64,000 nt of DNA from contig NZ_LNDJ01000063.1 in the NCBI RefSeq assembly GCF_001444505.1, positions 1 to 64,000 of the forward strand, read 5' to 3'. Below the pieces are notes generated by a model that was given only the letters and a program-made list of their open reading frames with translations, searched no databases and was not told where the DNA came from. Source of the DNA: Psychrobacter piscatorii (GTDB lineage Bacteria > Pseudomonadota > Gammaproteobacteria > Pseudomonadales > Moraxellaceae). The position numbers and the translations under genes were made by a program. This document shows, piece by piece, positions 47,269-56,673 of this stretch (position 1 is the first letter of the stretch; the number at the start of each line of letters is the position of its first letter).

Positions 47269-47529
47269 TTAGAAGCTATGATCGCCTGACAATGCTAAAT
47301 CTAATGAGCTCGTTGCAAAGTTATGCTCTGGTTGATTTAGAATGTCGCGGGTGATTTTTCCAGCGGCAATTTCACGTAACGCCAATACTGTAGGCTTGTC
47401 ATTATCGACATCAACCAACGGCTCGGCAATACCTTTGGCCAATTGACGGGCGCGTTTGCTTGCGACCAAAATTAGCTCAAAGCGATTATCAACATTATCC
47501 AAACAATCTTCAATCGTTACTCGTGCCAT
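47269..47529 (-). CDS. rpoZ: RNA polymerase omega subunit
   Basis: An 86-residue polymerase subunit that helps assemble beta prime and forms ppGpp site 1. The N-terminus [33 protein letters not shown] is fully diagnostic; the remainder holds [14 protein letters not shown] lies ten bases upstream of the ATG. It lies downstream of gmk as in E. coli (gmk-rpoZ-spoT order, here all on the minus strand), with 174 bases between. Confidence 0.97.
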   Translation of the reverse strand: MARVTIEDCLDNVDNRFELILVASKRARQLAKGIAEPLVDVDNDKPTVLALREIAAGKITRDILNQPEHNFATSSLDLALSGDHSF

Positions 47530-47620
47530 AAATAGCTACCTCGGTTGTTTTTATTAGCCACGGACCTTGCCCGCCACTCAATAAAAATAATATCAAATAC
47601 ATAAAAGGGGATAGCTAAAT

Positions 47621-47629
47621 ATTATAGCA
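47621..47629 (-). promoter_or_regulatory. Extended -10 promoter for rpoZ
   Basis: On the minus strand TGCTATAAT at 47629-47621 is an exact extended -10 (TGnTATAAT), about 95 bases before rpoZ. No strong -35 is found, as allowed for this class. Confidence 0.5.
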
Positions 47630-47703
47630 TTTTTTGCCAAGTCGCGTAGTTGCTTTTTATATCTACTTGTTAGATAAGCAACTGACGAGCATTGTAGCCT
47701 AGT

Positions 47704-48330
47704 TTACTCTTCTACTTGCTTATTTAGCAAGTTGCTAATCGTGCGATGATAACGCTGCTGCTGACGGCTAAGGGTTTGTCTATCCGCCACAATAATCGCT
47801 TTTAGCTCAGCTAAGGCTACATCAAAATTATCATTGATCACGACATAGTCAGCATTTACGTATTGTGCCATTTCGGTGACCGCGCCAGCTAGACGGCGCT
47901 CTATCACTTCTACAGAATCCTGGGCACGGGTTGAAAGACGTTGGCGCAATGTAGCAATGCTGGGTGGTAGAATAAAAATCATAATGGCATCGGCAAAGAT
48001 TTCTCTGATTTGCGTCGCCCCTTGCCAGTCAATCTCCAAGATAACGTCAATCCCCGCTGCTAGTTGGGTGCGTACGCTTTTCTCTGACGTGCCATAGTAG
48101 TTACCAAATACTTCTGCATGCTCTAAAAATAGACCCGCATTGATACCATTGGTAAAACTCTCGGTATCTGTGAAATGATAGTGCTGACCATCAATCTCGC
48201 CTGGGCGCGGGGTGCGAGTCGTATGTGAGATACTGACCGTTAAGTCGTTGGTCGTAGCAAGTAATTGCTTAACCAGTGAGGTCTTGCCCGTACCTGAGGC
48301 GGCAGTAACAATAAATAATGAACCTGTCAT
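47704..48330 (-). CDS. gmk: Guanylate kinase
   Basis: Phosphorylates GMP to GDP with ATP. The P-loop reads [17 protein letters not shown] at residues 8-24, followed by the GMP-binding segments [19 protein letters not shown] and [12 protein letters not shown], and the lid [12 protein letters not shown]. Length 208 is normal. AGGA lies upstream of the ATG at 48330. Gmk, RpoZ and SpoT cluster is a guanine-nucleotide neighbourhood. Confidence 0.97.
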   Translation of the reverse strand: MTGSLFIVTAASGTGKTSLVKQLLATTNDLTVSISHTTRTPRPGEIDGQHYHFTDTESFTNGINAGLFLEHAEVFGNYYGTSEKSVRTQLAAGIDVILEIDWQGATQIREIFADAIMIFILPPSIATLRQRLSTRAQDSVEVIERRLAGAVTEMAQYVNADYVVINDNFDVALAELKAIIVADRQTLSRQQQRYHRTISNLLNKQVEE

Positions 48331-48409
48331 ACAATTTATCCTAATGGAATATGTGCTAGTAAAATGCGTCTTAGTAACAGATTAAAAGACGATTCAGTCA
48401 GTGGTAGAG

Positions 48410-48446
48410 ACTGGAAAAAAGAAAAAACGCCATTATGTATGGCGAT
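48410..48446 (-). terminator. Terminator-like hairpin in the gmk leader
   Basis: On the minus strand stem CGCCAT / ATGGCG (loop ACATA) is followed by two T-runs, 80 bases before the gmk ATG. No minus-strand gene lies just upstream, so it may be a leader attenuator, or stop an antisense transcript. Confidence 0.45.
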
Positions 48447-48683
48447 AGAAATCATCGTAGTTGCGTCATTATAAACTGCTTTTATGTGAGATAAAGTGGG
48501 TTTTGCAATATGTAGCTAGCATGTTGATGTTTGCACCTGACATATTGCAATGAGTGCGCTGCTATTTTTGAGGGCAATAAAATCAAATTATGCTAAAGTA
48601 GAGCATTGATTTTGCCCCAACTTTTGAATCAAAGCTTTTATACATAAGCTTTAGATATAAATTATCCGACGATAGGCCTTTTT
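48447..48683. other. Divergent region gmk / ispH
   Basis: No gene. AT-rich; TTGAGG (48569 region) with TATGCT (15-base gap) is a weak candidate promoter for ispH. Confidence 0.25.
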
Positions 48684-49640
48684 ATGCAAATTTATCTTGC
48701 CAATCCCCGTGGATTTTGTGCTGGTGTGGACCGTGCGATTGCGATTGTTAATGAAGCACTAATACGTTTTGAGCCACCCATCTATGTCCGTCATGAAGTT
48801 GTACATAATAAATTTGTGGTGTCGGATTTGGCCAATCGGGGCGCGGTATTCGTCGAAGAGCTTCACGAAGTACCGGATGGGTCTGTGGTGATTTTCTCTG
48901 CTCACGGCGTCTCTAAAGCAGTCGAAGATGAAGCTGGTCGCCGTGATATTACCGTATTTGATGCCACTTGCCCTTTGGTCACTAAAGTACACATTGAAGT
49001 GGCAAAATTTGCACAAGACGGTATGGATGCCGTGTTGATAGGGCATGCCGGACATCCAGAAGTAGAAGGCACGATGGGTCGATTCAATGCAAAAAACGGT
49101 GGGCAAATCCATTTAGTGGAAGACGAAGCTGATGTTGCTGCTCTCACTGTGGAAAATGCCGAACGCTTGGCTTTTGTGACTCAAACAACCCTATCGATGG
49201 ATGATACGGCTCGTGTTATCGATGCACTGCGTGAAAAGTTCCCTAGTATTCAAGGTCCCCGTAAAGACGACATCTGTTATGCCACCCAAAACCGCCAAGA
49301 TGCGGTAAAAGATTTGGCCAGTCGCTGCGAAGTCGTTTTAGTCGTCGGCTCGCCAAACTCTTCAAACTCTAATCGTCTGCGCGAGCTAGCAGAGCGTATG
49401 AATTGCCGTGCATATTTAATTGATAACGCTAGTGAGATGGATAAGCGTTGGTTGGATGGTGTGCAGAGTATCGGCGTGACCGCTGGCGCATCCGCGCCTG
49501 AAGTGCTGATCCAAGAAGTGTTACAACAGTTGCAGGACTGGGGGGGCGATCTGCCTAGTGAGCTATCTGGTATTGAAGAAAACGTAACGTTTAGTCTGCC
49601 GAAAGCCTTGCGGATTCCTGTCACCCAAGTTGGTAAGTAA
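48684..49640 (+). CDS. ispH: 4-hydroxy-3-methylbut-2-enyl diphosphate reductase IspH
   Basis: The [4Fe-4S] enzyme finishing the MEP isoprenoid pathway. Cluster Cys residues are in [10 protein letters not shown] (C12), [11 protein letters not shown] (near 96) and [11 protein letters not shown] (near 197). Other markers are [28 protein letters not shown] and [10 protein letters not shown]. Length 318 is normal. A perfect 16-bp tandem repeat spans its stop codon (49626-49657). It is followed by a small membrane gene. Confidence 0.97.
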   Translation: MQIYLANPRGFCAGVDRAIAIVNEALIRFEPPIYVRHEVVHNKFVVSDLANRGAVFVEELHEVPDGSVVIFSAHGVSKAVEDEAGRRDITVFDATCPLVTKVHIEVAKFAQDGMDAVLIGHAGHPEVEGTMGRFNAKNGGQIHLVEDEADVAALTVENAERLAFVTQTTLSMDDTARVIDALREKFPSIQGPRKDDICYATQNRQDAVKDLASRCEVVLVVGSPNSSNSNRLRELAERMNCRAYLIDNASEMDKRWLDGVQSIGVTAGASAPEVLIQEVLQQLQDWGGDLPSELSGIEENVTFSLPKALRIPVTQVGK

Positions 49641-49657
49641 TCAAGTTGGTAAGTAAT
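49626..49657. repeat. 16-bp tandem duplication across the ispH stop
   Basis: CAAGTTGGTAAGTAAT occurs twice back to back; the first copy contains the ispH stop codon. Confidence 0.9.
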
Positions 49658-49709
49658 TAGGACACGCCCTCGTATTTGTATGAATCATCATTTATATGGA
49701 TAAGCTCGC

Positions 49710-49958
49710 ATGAAAGAACCAAAAGCCAGATTTGTATTGGCAGAAGCCACGCTCGCTGAAGTGAATAAGCAACTGAAACTCAATATGCTTGTCATGGTGG
49801 CAGTGGTCTTTGTACTGTTTATGAATATCATGAAGTTTATGGCAGAAAAAAGCGTTCTTTACGCTGTACTCGCAGTCATAATGATTTGCTTACTGTTCTT
49901 CATACAAAAAGCTCGCGGTATTCTCATACTAAGAAAACAAGAGCTTACCCATAAATAG
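49710..49958 (+). CDS. Small membrane protein, unknown
   Basis: An 82-residue protein with a charged N-terminus and two hydrophobic segments (residues 25-43 and 49-66), ending in a basic RGILILRKQELTHK tail. No family recognised. It sits between ispH and a thioesterase gene, with tandem duplications on both sides. There is no clear Shine-Dalgarno. Confidence 0.55.
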   Translation: MKEPKARFVLAEATLAEVNKQLKLNMLVMVAVVFVLFMNIMKFMAEKSVLYAVLAVIMICLLFFIQKARGILILRKQELTHK

Positions 49959-49987
49959 AAAATACAAGCATAAATAAAAAATACAGG
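49950..49987. repeat. Imperfect 19-bp tandem repeat after the small membrane gene
   Basis: CATAAATAGAAAATACAAG followed by CATAAATAAAAAATACAGG, 17 of 19 bases identical. The first copy contains the stop codon of the 82-residue gene. Confidence 0.75.
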
Positions 49988-50021
49988 TGAAAGTGCCAAA
50001 TATAGGAAATAGAGAATAGTT

Positions 50022-50837
50022 ATGACTGCTTATTACAAATTTATTAAACGCGAACAGCCAGAAGACGGAGTTAGTCTGGCGCATTACCAGCCAACCAAGC
50101 ATGCACAAGGCGCTTGGAATGAGCACGAGCAGCATATGGCACCAGCGACAGGTCTTCTGACAGCTGAGATTAATAACTTTGCGCCACAAGCCAATACCCG
50201 TATTGCTCGTGTCAGTCTTGATATTTTAGGCCTGATACCGCTCGATGACTTTACCATTACTACTCGCTGCATCCGACCAGGTAAAACCATTGAATTGATT
50301 GAAGCGGTTATGAGTAGCCGTGGCCGTGATGCCATTATTGCAAGAGCATGGCGACTCATTACGCAAGATACCAGTGAGATTGCCGGACTTGAAGATCAAC
50401 CAGCAAAATACAAACCTGAAGAGTTGCCCGTTTGGGAAGACATGAAAGGCTGGCCGGGCGGGTTTATTGAAAGTGTGCGTTTGGTGGCGACAGAGGATCG
50501 TCGTCCTGGTCGCGGTATGGTATGGATTACCAATGATGTTGATATGGTGGAAGGCGCGCCAACGGATGATTTAGTGCATCTATTAGGTATGGTCGATACG
50601 GCCAATGGCGTGGTACCAAGATTGGGTCTTGGGTTGTCTAAGTTAGAGTGGATGTTTCCCAATACCGATTTGCAAATCCATATGCATCGCGCCCCCAAAG
50701 GTCGTTGGTTGGGTATTGAAGCCGTACAACAATATGGCGATGATGGTATTGGGTTGACCAGTGCAGTATTGCACGATATATACGGGCCGTTCGGTCGTAG
50801 CGAACAGATTCTCACCATTCGCCCGATGCCACGTTAA
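50022..50837 (+). CDS. Acyl-CoA thioesterase-like protein (double hot-dog fold)
   Basis: A 271-residue protein of the thioesterase superfamily. The N-terminal half matches a hot-dog (NEHEQHMAPATGLLTAEI, then RVSLDILGLIPLDDFTI), and the second half holds VDTANGVVPRLGLGLSKLEWMFPNTDLQIHMHR, with a conserved Asp/Asn in DTANGVVPR; together a double hot-dog typical of TesB-like acyl-CoA thioesterases. Substrate chain length is unknown. The start at 50022 lies near GGAAATAGAGAA. Confidence 0.75.
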   Translation: MTAYYKFIKREQPEDGVSLAHYQPTKHAQGAWNEHEQHMAPATGLLTAEINNFAPQANTRIARVSLDILGLIPLDDFTITTRCIRPGKTIELIEAVMSSRGRDAIIARAWRLITQDTSEIAGLEDQPAKYKPEELPVWEDMKGWPGGFIESVRLVATEDRRPGRGMVWITNDVDMVEGAPTDDLVHLLGMVDTANGVVPRLGLGLSKLEWMFPNTDLQIHMHRAPKGRWLGIEAVQQYGDDGIGLTSAVLHDIYGPFGRSEQILTIRPMPR

Positions 50838-50986
50838 AAGAGAAAGAATCAACTATCTAGTAATTTTGGAAAACGAAACGATATGTTGTAATCAATTAAT
50901 TATACAAATATTGGAGAAATGGTTTTAATAGTAGCTAATAAGACGATATTGCCAACAAGGCGATATCAATCGACATAGAGGTTACG

Positions 50987-51061
50987 ATGAAAGCACATAC
51001 CCAATTTTCAAAAAAACTGACGACTATTTGGGAGTTATTAATAGAGGTTTATTCAGAATAG
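50987..51061 (+). CDS. Possible 24-residue small protein
   Basis: ATG at 50987 with GAGG five bases upstream, encoding KAHTQFSKKLTTIWELLIEV after the Met and ending YSE. It has a basic start and an amphipathic hydrophobic end, and is followed by a terminator at 51104-51138. The strong ribosome binding site and own terminator suggest translation, but no homologue can be judged. Confidence 0.35.
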   Translation: MKAHTQFSKKLTTIWELLIEVYSE

Positions 51062-51103
51062 TGGTTAGCTTTTGTTCTTGCGCTAAAAAATGACTGATAC
51101 CAG

Positions 51104-51138
51104 AACACCGCCTTGGTAAACAAGCGCGGTGTTTTTTA
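51104..51138 (+). terminator. Rho-independent terminator upstream of htpG
   Basis: AACACCGC / GCGGTGTT stem around CTTGGTAAACAAG-type loop, then TTTTTT. It ends the thioesterase or small-ORF transcript. Confidence 0.9.
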
Positions 51139-51156
51139 TTGAATAAGACTTTTGAG

Positions 51157-51184
51157 CTTGAATTTTTTCTCAATGCCCCTATTA
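51157..51184 (+). promoter_or_regulatory. Sigma32-like heat-shock promoter of htpG
   Basis: CTTGAA (51157-51162), a 13-base spacer and CCCCTATTA (51176-51184) closely match the RpoH consensus CTTGAA-N13-CCCCATNTA. It is 115 bases upstream of htpG, a known heat-shock gene. Confidence 0.7.
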
Positions 51185-51299
51185 GTATAGACAGTTTAAC
51201 GGTATCACATACGGCAGGGTCTCTAACATTATGAGAGCGGCCTTAGTGAGTATATCGTTATCTGATAATAGGTCTTTCATAGAATTTAAAGGAGTTTTT

Positions 51300-53261
51300 A
51301 TGAGTGAAGCAACTCAAGCTGAAGGTCTGAATCCAGAATTAAAAAAACATACGTTTGAAGCGGAAGTGGCGCAGTTGCTGCATTTGGTCACGCATTCACT
51401 ATATTCTAACGCTGATATTTTCGTTCGTGAGCTCGTCTCTAACGCGTCGGATGCTTGCGATAAGCTGCGCTTTGAAGCCACCAATGATGATAGCCTTTAT
51501 GAAGACGATGGCGAATTAAAAATCCGTATCGCCGTCGATGAAGACGCCAAAACTATTACCTTTACCGACAACGGTATTGGGATGAATGAAGCCGATGCCA
51601 TCGAAAACTTAGGTACCATCGCCAAATCAGGCACCAAAGCCTTTTTGGATAAATTGTCTGAATCACAAAAACAAGATGGTCAACTGATTGGTCAATTCGG
51701 TGTTGGTTTTTACTCAGGTTTTATCGTGGCTGACACCATCAGTGTTGAATCACGTAAAGCGGGTGAGCCTGCTGATAAAGGCGTGCGCTGGGTATCAGAT
51801 GGTACTGGTAGCTTTACCGTTGAGCCTATTACCAAAGACACGCGCGGTACCGCGATCACTTTGCACCTAAAAGAAGAATATAGCGAGGGCGAAGATAACT
51901 ACCTAGACCGCAGCAAGATCAAGCGCTTGGTCAATAAATACTCTGACCATATCAGTCTGCCCATTCAGATGCGTAAAGAGATCTGGCAAGAAGATGTCGT
52001 CGATGACGAAAATGATGACACGCCTACTGGTGGCGAGATGGTACTGACGGATGAGTGGGAAACCATCAATAAAGCCAGTGCGCTATGGACACGCTCAAGC
52101 TCTGAAATCGAAGATGATGAGTATGTCGATTTTTATAAAAACATCACTTATGACATGGACGCGCCGCTTACGTGGACGCACAACCGTGTCGAGGGCCGCG
52201 TACAGTATACCCAGCTACTATATATCCCTAAAAAAGCGCCAGTCGATCTATACACTCGTGAGCAACAGCATGGTCTAAAGCTATATGTGAAGCGCGTCTT
52301 TATCATGGACGAAGCTGAGCAATTGCTACCGATGTATTTGCGTTTCGTGAAAGGTGTGATCGATTCAGCAGACTTGCCATTGAACGTGAGCCGTGAGCTC
52401 CTACAAGAGTCACGTGATGTAAAATCTATTCGTGATGGTAACGCCCGCCGTATCTTGACTTTGCTGGCCAGTCTTGCCAATAGCGAAGACAGTGACAAGC
52501 AAGAAAAATTTGCCCAGTTCTATGCAGAGTTTGGTGATGTCATCAAAGAGGGCTTGGGTGAGGACGCGGGTAATAAAGAACGTATTGCTAAGCTATTGCG
52601 TTATGCCACCAGCACGCAAGATGGCCTTGAGACCAGCTTTGAAGATTATAAAGGTCGTATGAAAGATGGCCAAAAAGCCATCTACTACCTCACCGCTGAT
52701 AACCTAGCCGCTGCGAAAAACAGCCCGCAACTTGAGCTATTCAAGAAAAAAGGCATCGAGGTTATCTTGATGACCAGCCGTGTCGATGAATGGGCGATGA
52801 ACTTCTTAACCTCATTTGACGAGACACCGCTACAGAACATCGCCAAAGGTGCCGTAGATCTAGGCGATTTGCAAGATGAAGCAGAAAAAGCCGAAGCAGA
52901 GAAAGCCGAAGAAACCTTAAAGCCTGTTGTTGATAAACTCAAAACTGCATTGGGCGAACGTGCTAAAGATGTCAAAGTCTCAACGCGTTTGGTTGATAGC
53001 CCTGCTTGCTTAGTCGTTGGTGAAGGTGAGCTATCACCGCAAATGATTCAGATGCTACAGCAAATGGGTCAGGATGTGCCAGCAAGTAAGCCAACACTAG
53101 AGGTCAATCCTGATCATCCACTCATTAAGAAGCTTGAGAGCAGCGAGCAGTTTGATGATTTGGCGCAAGTCATTTTTGATCAAGCATTGTTAGCAGATGG
53201 CGGGCAGTTAGAGGATCCAGCCGCTTATCTAAAGCGCGTTAATGAGCTATTGATGAGATAA
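51300..53261 (+). CDS. htpG: Molecular chaperone HtpG (Hsp90)
   Basis: A cytosolic Hsp90 homologue. The N-terminal GHKL ATPase includes [41 protein letters not shown] and the G-loop [14 protein letters not shown]. Middle-domain markers [18 protein letters not shown] are present. The 653-residue length is normal. The ATG at 51300 is preceded by AAAGGAG; an in-frame frame to 51231 adds 23 residues without need. A terminator follows. Confidence 0.98.
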   Translation: MSEATQAEGLNPELKKHTFEAEVAQLLHLVTHSLYSNADIFVRELVSNASDACDKLRFEATNDDSLYEDDGELKIRIAVDEDAKTITFTDNGIGMNEADAIENLGTIAKSGTKAFLDKLSESQKQDGQLIGQFGVGFYSGFIVADTISVESRKAGEPADKGVRWVSDGTGSFTVEPITKDTRGTAITLHLKEEYSEGEDNYLDRSKIKRLVNKYSDHISLPIQMRKEIWQEDVVDDENDDTPTGGEMVLTDEWETINKASALWTRSSSEIEDDEYVDFYKNITYDMDAPLTWTHNRVEGRVQYTQLLYIPKKAPVDLYTREQQHGLKLYVKRVFIMDEAEQLLPMYLRFVKGVIDSADLPLNVSRELLQESRDVKSIRDGNARRILTLLASLANSEDSDKQEKFAQFYAEFGDVIKEGLGEDAGNKERIAKLLRYATSTQDGLETSFEDYKGRMKDGQKAIYYLTADNLAAAKNSPQLELFKKKGIEVILMTSRVDEWAMNFLTSFDETPLQNIAKGAVDLGDLQDEAEKAEAEKAEETLKPVVDKLKTALGERAKDVKVSTRLVDSPACLVVGEGELSPQMIQMLQQMGQDVPASKPTLEVNPDHPLIKKLESSEQFDDLAQVIFDQALLADGGQLEDPAAYLKRVNELLMR

Positions 53262-53278
53262 TGTCTGGTAATTGATGT

Positions 53279-53313
53279 AAAAGGAGGTCTTGTCTGCAAG
53301 GCCTCCTTTTTTA
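53279..53313 (+). terminator. Rho-independent terminator after htpG
   Basis: Stem AAAAGGAGG(t)CTTG / CAAG(g)CCTCCTTTT around TCTG, followed by T-run. Confidence 0.9.
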
Positions 53314-53578
53314 TTGAGGTTTATGGTCATATATGGATGAATTTTACAAATCATCCTTATCCTCTTGACCGACAATCCGTTACAATCGCGATAGATTAGC
53401 GAGCTAAACTATTAGTTAATGCTAGTCATCTTCGATAAACATTCCATCGTGAATTCAATATAAATAGATGTCTGGAGCCGTGAAAAAATCGTAAGTCGAT
53501 TACATCAAGCGGCGACGACATCATGATAGTTATCATTGGGTCATTTTATTTTTCTCGACTGGCTAGAGGTCTAAGTCT
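53314..53578. other. Spacer upstream of the C13 peptidase gene
   Basis: About 265 bases with no recognised gene. A 24-codon ATG frame near 53524 lacks a ribosome binding site and is not called. Confidence 0.35.
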
Positions 53579-55060
53579 TTGTCACTTACGTCGTTAAAAA
53601 CCGTATCGCTCCAGCGTTTTTCGCTTAATTTCGCTGCCAATATTATCGCAACTTTGTGGATGTTGGTTGGTTCAACTCGGGCGTTTTCTTGGGTAAAGCC
53701 CACCTTTATACAGTTTGCTGTATTTGCCTTATTGGCACTTGGTAGTAACGTCCTATTTTCGTGGTTGGCGGCTGAAAGTGGTAGTATGTTCAATGAGCAA
53801 GGCTTGGTCAGTTATTTGATCTGGCCGATGATTATTTTATTAAGCGGTATTATCTTGGCACGGCGAGCCAGCAATCAGACACTGGTTTTTGTGCCCGTCG
53901 TTCTTTGGTTGGTTGCTGATACTTTATCCGCATTATTGCAGAGCTTGGTACAGTTTTTTGGTAGCTATGGCTGGTTACCTGAGTGGAGTTACTCGTTTTT
54001 ACCCATACTATTTTTGGTATTGTTTTTATGGCAGACGCTTGCTTTGCTATGGATTTTTTCTCGTCGCCTGCGCATACCATGGTGGGAGCGAATTATTATC
54101 CTAGTTGGTGCTGTGGCTTTATTGACGATCTGGCAGCGTAATGTCGCTGATCAGCCTATTTTTAAGCAAATTCCAGTAGAGCCTGTGTTGGAAGAGGCGG
54201 CACTATATGAGCAGCCCCGTTTATTACAGCAAGCATTAAATAGTATAGACCCAAGTATTGATGGCAAAACCGACTGGTACTTTATGGGTGTGGCAGGGTT
54301 CTCTGGTCAAAACGTCTTTCGTTCTGAGATCAATAAAGTACGTGAGCTGTTTGATGTGCGTTTTGGGACCAGCGGGCACTCGTTGTCTTTGATTAACAAT
54401 ACGTATAGCTGGATGGACGAGCCAATTGCGACCAAAACCAGCATCCTACGCGGCTTGAAAAAAATCGGTCAGCAGATGAATGCTGACGAAGATGTGTTGT
54501 TTTTGACGTTGTCTTCACATGGTAACGAGGATATCGTTCAGTTAGCGAATCCGCCAATCACGATGGACAATCTAGATGCTGCATGGCTTCGTGAAGCACT
54601 GGATGCCTCGGGTATTCGCTGGCGCGTGATTGTGCTCTCGGCTTGTTACTCAGGCTCATTTATCGATGAGCTGGCTTCTCCAACCACGGTAGTGATTACG
54701 GCATCGGCTGCTGACAAGCCCTCATTTGGCTGCACCAATACCGCTGAGATGACGTATTTTGGTCAAGCATTTTTTGCTGAAAGCTTGAGAGGAAATACCA
54801 GTTTTGAGTCGGCTTTTAAGGATGCTCGTATACGTGTCAATGAGCGTGAGAGCGCAATGGGATTTGAGCCATCAGAGCCGCAGATGGTAATCGGCAGTTT
54901 GATGGAAACCGCCTTACCTGCATTTGAGCAAGTGCTGTTTGATAAAGCGCGACCTTCAGTTGCGAGTATTACGAATGATACTGCTTCTACGACCGTCAAT
55001 GTTTTACCTGAAACTACTGCTAATCTATCGGTAGGTGAAGTAGATGCAGCTGCCGAATAA
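53579..55060 (+). CDS. Membrane-anchored C13 (legumain/caspase-like) cysteine peptidase
   Basis: A 493-residue protein. The first ~190 residues contain five hydrophobic segments; a C13-type peptidase domain follows from about 230. The catalytic pair is H314 in TLSSHGNEDIVQ and C356 in VLSACYSGSFID, the usual C13/clan CD arrangement; TASAADKPSFGC follows. Substrate is unknown. The start appears to be TTG at 53579 with AGAGG about 9 bases upstream; the next in-frame ATG (residue 28) would cut the first membrane helix. It is not in an operon with its neighbours. Confidence 0.8.
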   Translation: MSLTSLKTVSLQRFSLNFAANIIATLWMLVGSTRAFSWVKPTFIQFAVFALLALGSNVLFSWLAAESGSMFNEQGLVSYLIWPMIILLSGIILARRASNQTLVFVPVVLWLVADTLSALLQSLVQFFGSYGWLPEWSYSFLPILFLVLFLWQTLALLWIFSRRLRIPWWERIIILVGAVALLTIWQRNVADQPIFKQIPVEPVLEEAALYEQPRLLQQALNSIDPSIDGKTDWYFMGVAGFSGQNVFRSEINKVRELFDVRFGTSGHSLSLINNTYSWMDEPIATKTSILRGLKKIGQQMNADEDVLFLTLSSHGNEDIVQLANPPITMDNLDAAWLREALDASGIRWRVIVLSACYSGSFIDELASPTTVVITASAADKPSFGCTNTAEMTYFGQAFFAESLRGNTSFESAFKDARIRVNERESAMGFEPSEPQMVIGSLMETALPAFEQVLFDKARPSVASITNDTASTTVNVLPETTANLSVGEVDAAAE

Positions 55061-55158
55061 ATATGAGAAATGATCTAGTAACTGGCAAATGCTAGTATCA
55101 AATAACGAGCACTTATTAAACGCCATCGTTGGTTTTTTGAATAAAAAGGATATCACTC

Positions 55159-56049
55159 ATGCAGAATTCTTATAGTCATAGTTTGTCTAACCATAAACAG
55201 CTTACCCAAAAAAGTGTAAATCGCTGTTTTAATGGTGAGCAGCATTATTATAGTCACGAATCGACGTCTACCAAAACCTCTATGACGTTTAGTATTTATC
55301 TACCTGATGAGGCCTTGGCTGGACGACGTTGTCCTGCGATATTATATCTATCGGGTCTGACCTGTAACGCGGACAATGTGACGCATAAAGGTCATTTTCA
55401 ACAAAAATGTAGCGAGCTTGGTATGATACTTATCGCACCTGATACTTCGCCTAGAAGTAGTGAAGACAGCGATGTACCAAATGATGAGCGCTATTTTGTT
55501 GGTCAAGGTGCAAGTTATTACGTAGATGCGACTCAAGCACCGTGGTCAGACAACTTCAATATGCAAAGTTACATCGTTGATGAGCTATATGACTTATTAC
55601 GCTCAGAGTTTCCTATCGATAGCATTGGTATTACAGGGCACTCGATGGGTGGCCATGGCGCGTTATTGCTAGGATTCAAGTTCCCAAGTAAGTTTGTCAG
55701 CGTATCGGCGTTGTCGCCAGTATGTGCTGCCAGTGAGTCTGCATGGGGACAAGCCGCCTATACAGAGTACTTCGGTAATGATAAGTCTCTATGGGTACAA
55801 GCGGACGCCTCACAGATGATAGAGAAAGTTGGTCAGCAGTATTCGAGCATTTTGGTTGATCAAGGCGCGGCTGATAATTTCTTAGCAGAAGGGCAACTAC
55901 AAACCGCTAAACTACAAGACGCTTGTGCAAAAGCCGAACAGCCCTTAACATTACGCTATCAAGCGGGGCATGACCACAGCTATTATTTTATCCAAACGGT
56001 GATTAATGATCATATCGAACATCATTGGCACATGGCTCAGATGAGCTAA
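55159..56049 (+). CDS. fghA: S-formylglutathione hydrolase
   Basis: An esterase D-family alpha/beta hydrolase finishing glutathione-dependent formaldehyde detoxification. The nucleophile elbow is GHSMGGHGALL with Ser162; the acid is in DQGAADNF (D ~239) and the His in AGHDHSYYF (~275). LSGLTCNADN is also diagnostic. At 296 residues it has a short Ser/His-rich N-terminal addition. No formaldehyde dehydrogenase lies next to it. AAAAGGA lies upstream of the ATG. Confidence 0.93.
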   Translation: MQNSYSHSLSNHKQLTQKSVNRCFNGEQHYYSHESTSTKTSMTFSIYLPDEALAGRRCPAILYLSGLTCNADNVTHKGHFQQKCSELGMILIAPDTSPRSSEDSDVPNDERYFVGQGASYYVDATQAPWSDNFNMQSYIVDELYDLLRSEFPIDSIGITGHSMGGHGALLLGFKFPSKFVSVSALSPVCAASESAWGQAAYTEYFGNDKSLWVQADASQMIEKVGQQYSSILVDQGAADNFLAEGQLQTAKLQDACAKAEQPLTLRYQAGHDHSYYFIQTVINDHIEHHWHMAQMS

Positions 56050-56113
56050 GAGGTCATTCAGATGACCGTGATACATTTTTTACTATTGCATTCATGTTTA
56101 AAAGGTAGTTTTT

Positions 56114-56560
56114 ATGGCAAGTTATCAAGTTTTGACAGCTTCCAATTCGAAGAATAAGTCAGCAGATACAAGCGCTACAAAAGCAACGATGCAAGCTGAT
56201 ATGGATGCTGCTCTACAAAATAAACAACGTAGCAATAATTATAGTGATGAAGTGTCTCAAGCTAAGTCAGACGAGCTGATTGCAAAAACCGTCAACGATG
56301 CAGGTGAGAGAGTACTTGATGAGACGCAAATATCTCGCGTGATAGAGATGGCATGGGAAGACAGAACGCCATTCGGTGCGATAGAGCATAGCTATGGTCT
56401 CGATGAGACTGGAGTTATCAAACTTATGCGCCAAGAGCTAAAGCCATCATCTTTTCGTTTATGGCGCAAGCGAGTGAGTAATCGTGCTACCAAGCATGAG
56501 ACAAAGCGCTCTTTCGAAGTTGGTCGTGCTTATTGTAAGACCCAATACAAGCAGCGCTAA
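56114..56560 (+). CDS. TIGR03643-family protein
   Basis: A 148-residue protein. The C-terminal ~80 residues match TIGR03643 (RVIEMAWEDRTPFGAIE, then MRQELKPSSFRLWRKRVSNRATKH), a small conserved family of unknown function that looks like a helix-turn-helix. The first 65 residues are a polar Ala/Ser/Asp extension not usual in the family. It is 64 bases after fghA. Confidence 0.8.
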   Translation: MASYQVLTASNSKNKSADTSATKATMQADMDAALQNKQRSNNYSDEVSQAKSDELIAKTVNDAGERVLDETQISRVIEMAWEDRTPFGAIEHSYGLDETGVIKLMRQELKPSSFRLWRKRVSNRATKHETKRSFEVGRAYCKTQYKQR

Positions 56561-56673
56561 ACAACTAAGTATTTAGTATCAATATGTCAAAGGCTCGCAG
56601 CATATGTGAGCCGATTAGAATTTTCTTTTAATCTATCCATATCTTATATAAACATGAATTAGGTAGCCCAATT

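Noticed and set aside
53524-53598. 24-codon ATG frame just before the C13 peptidase start
   Set aside because: No ribosome binding site and it overlaps the peptidase start in another frame; nothing supports translation.
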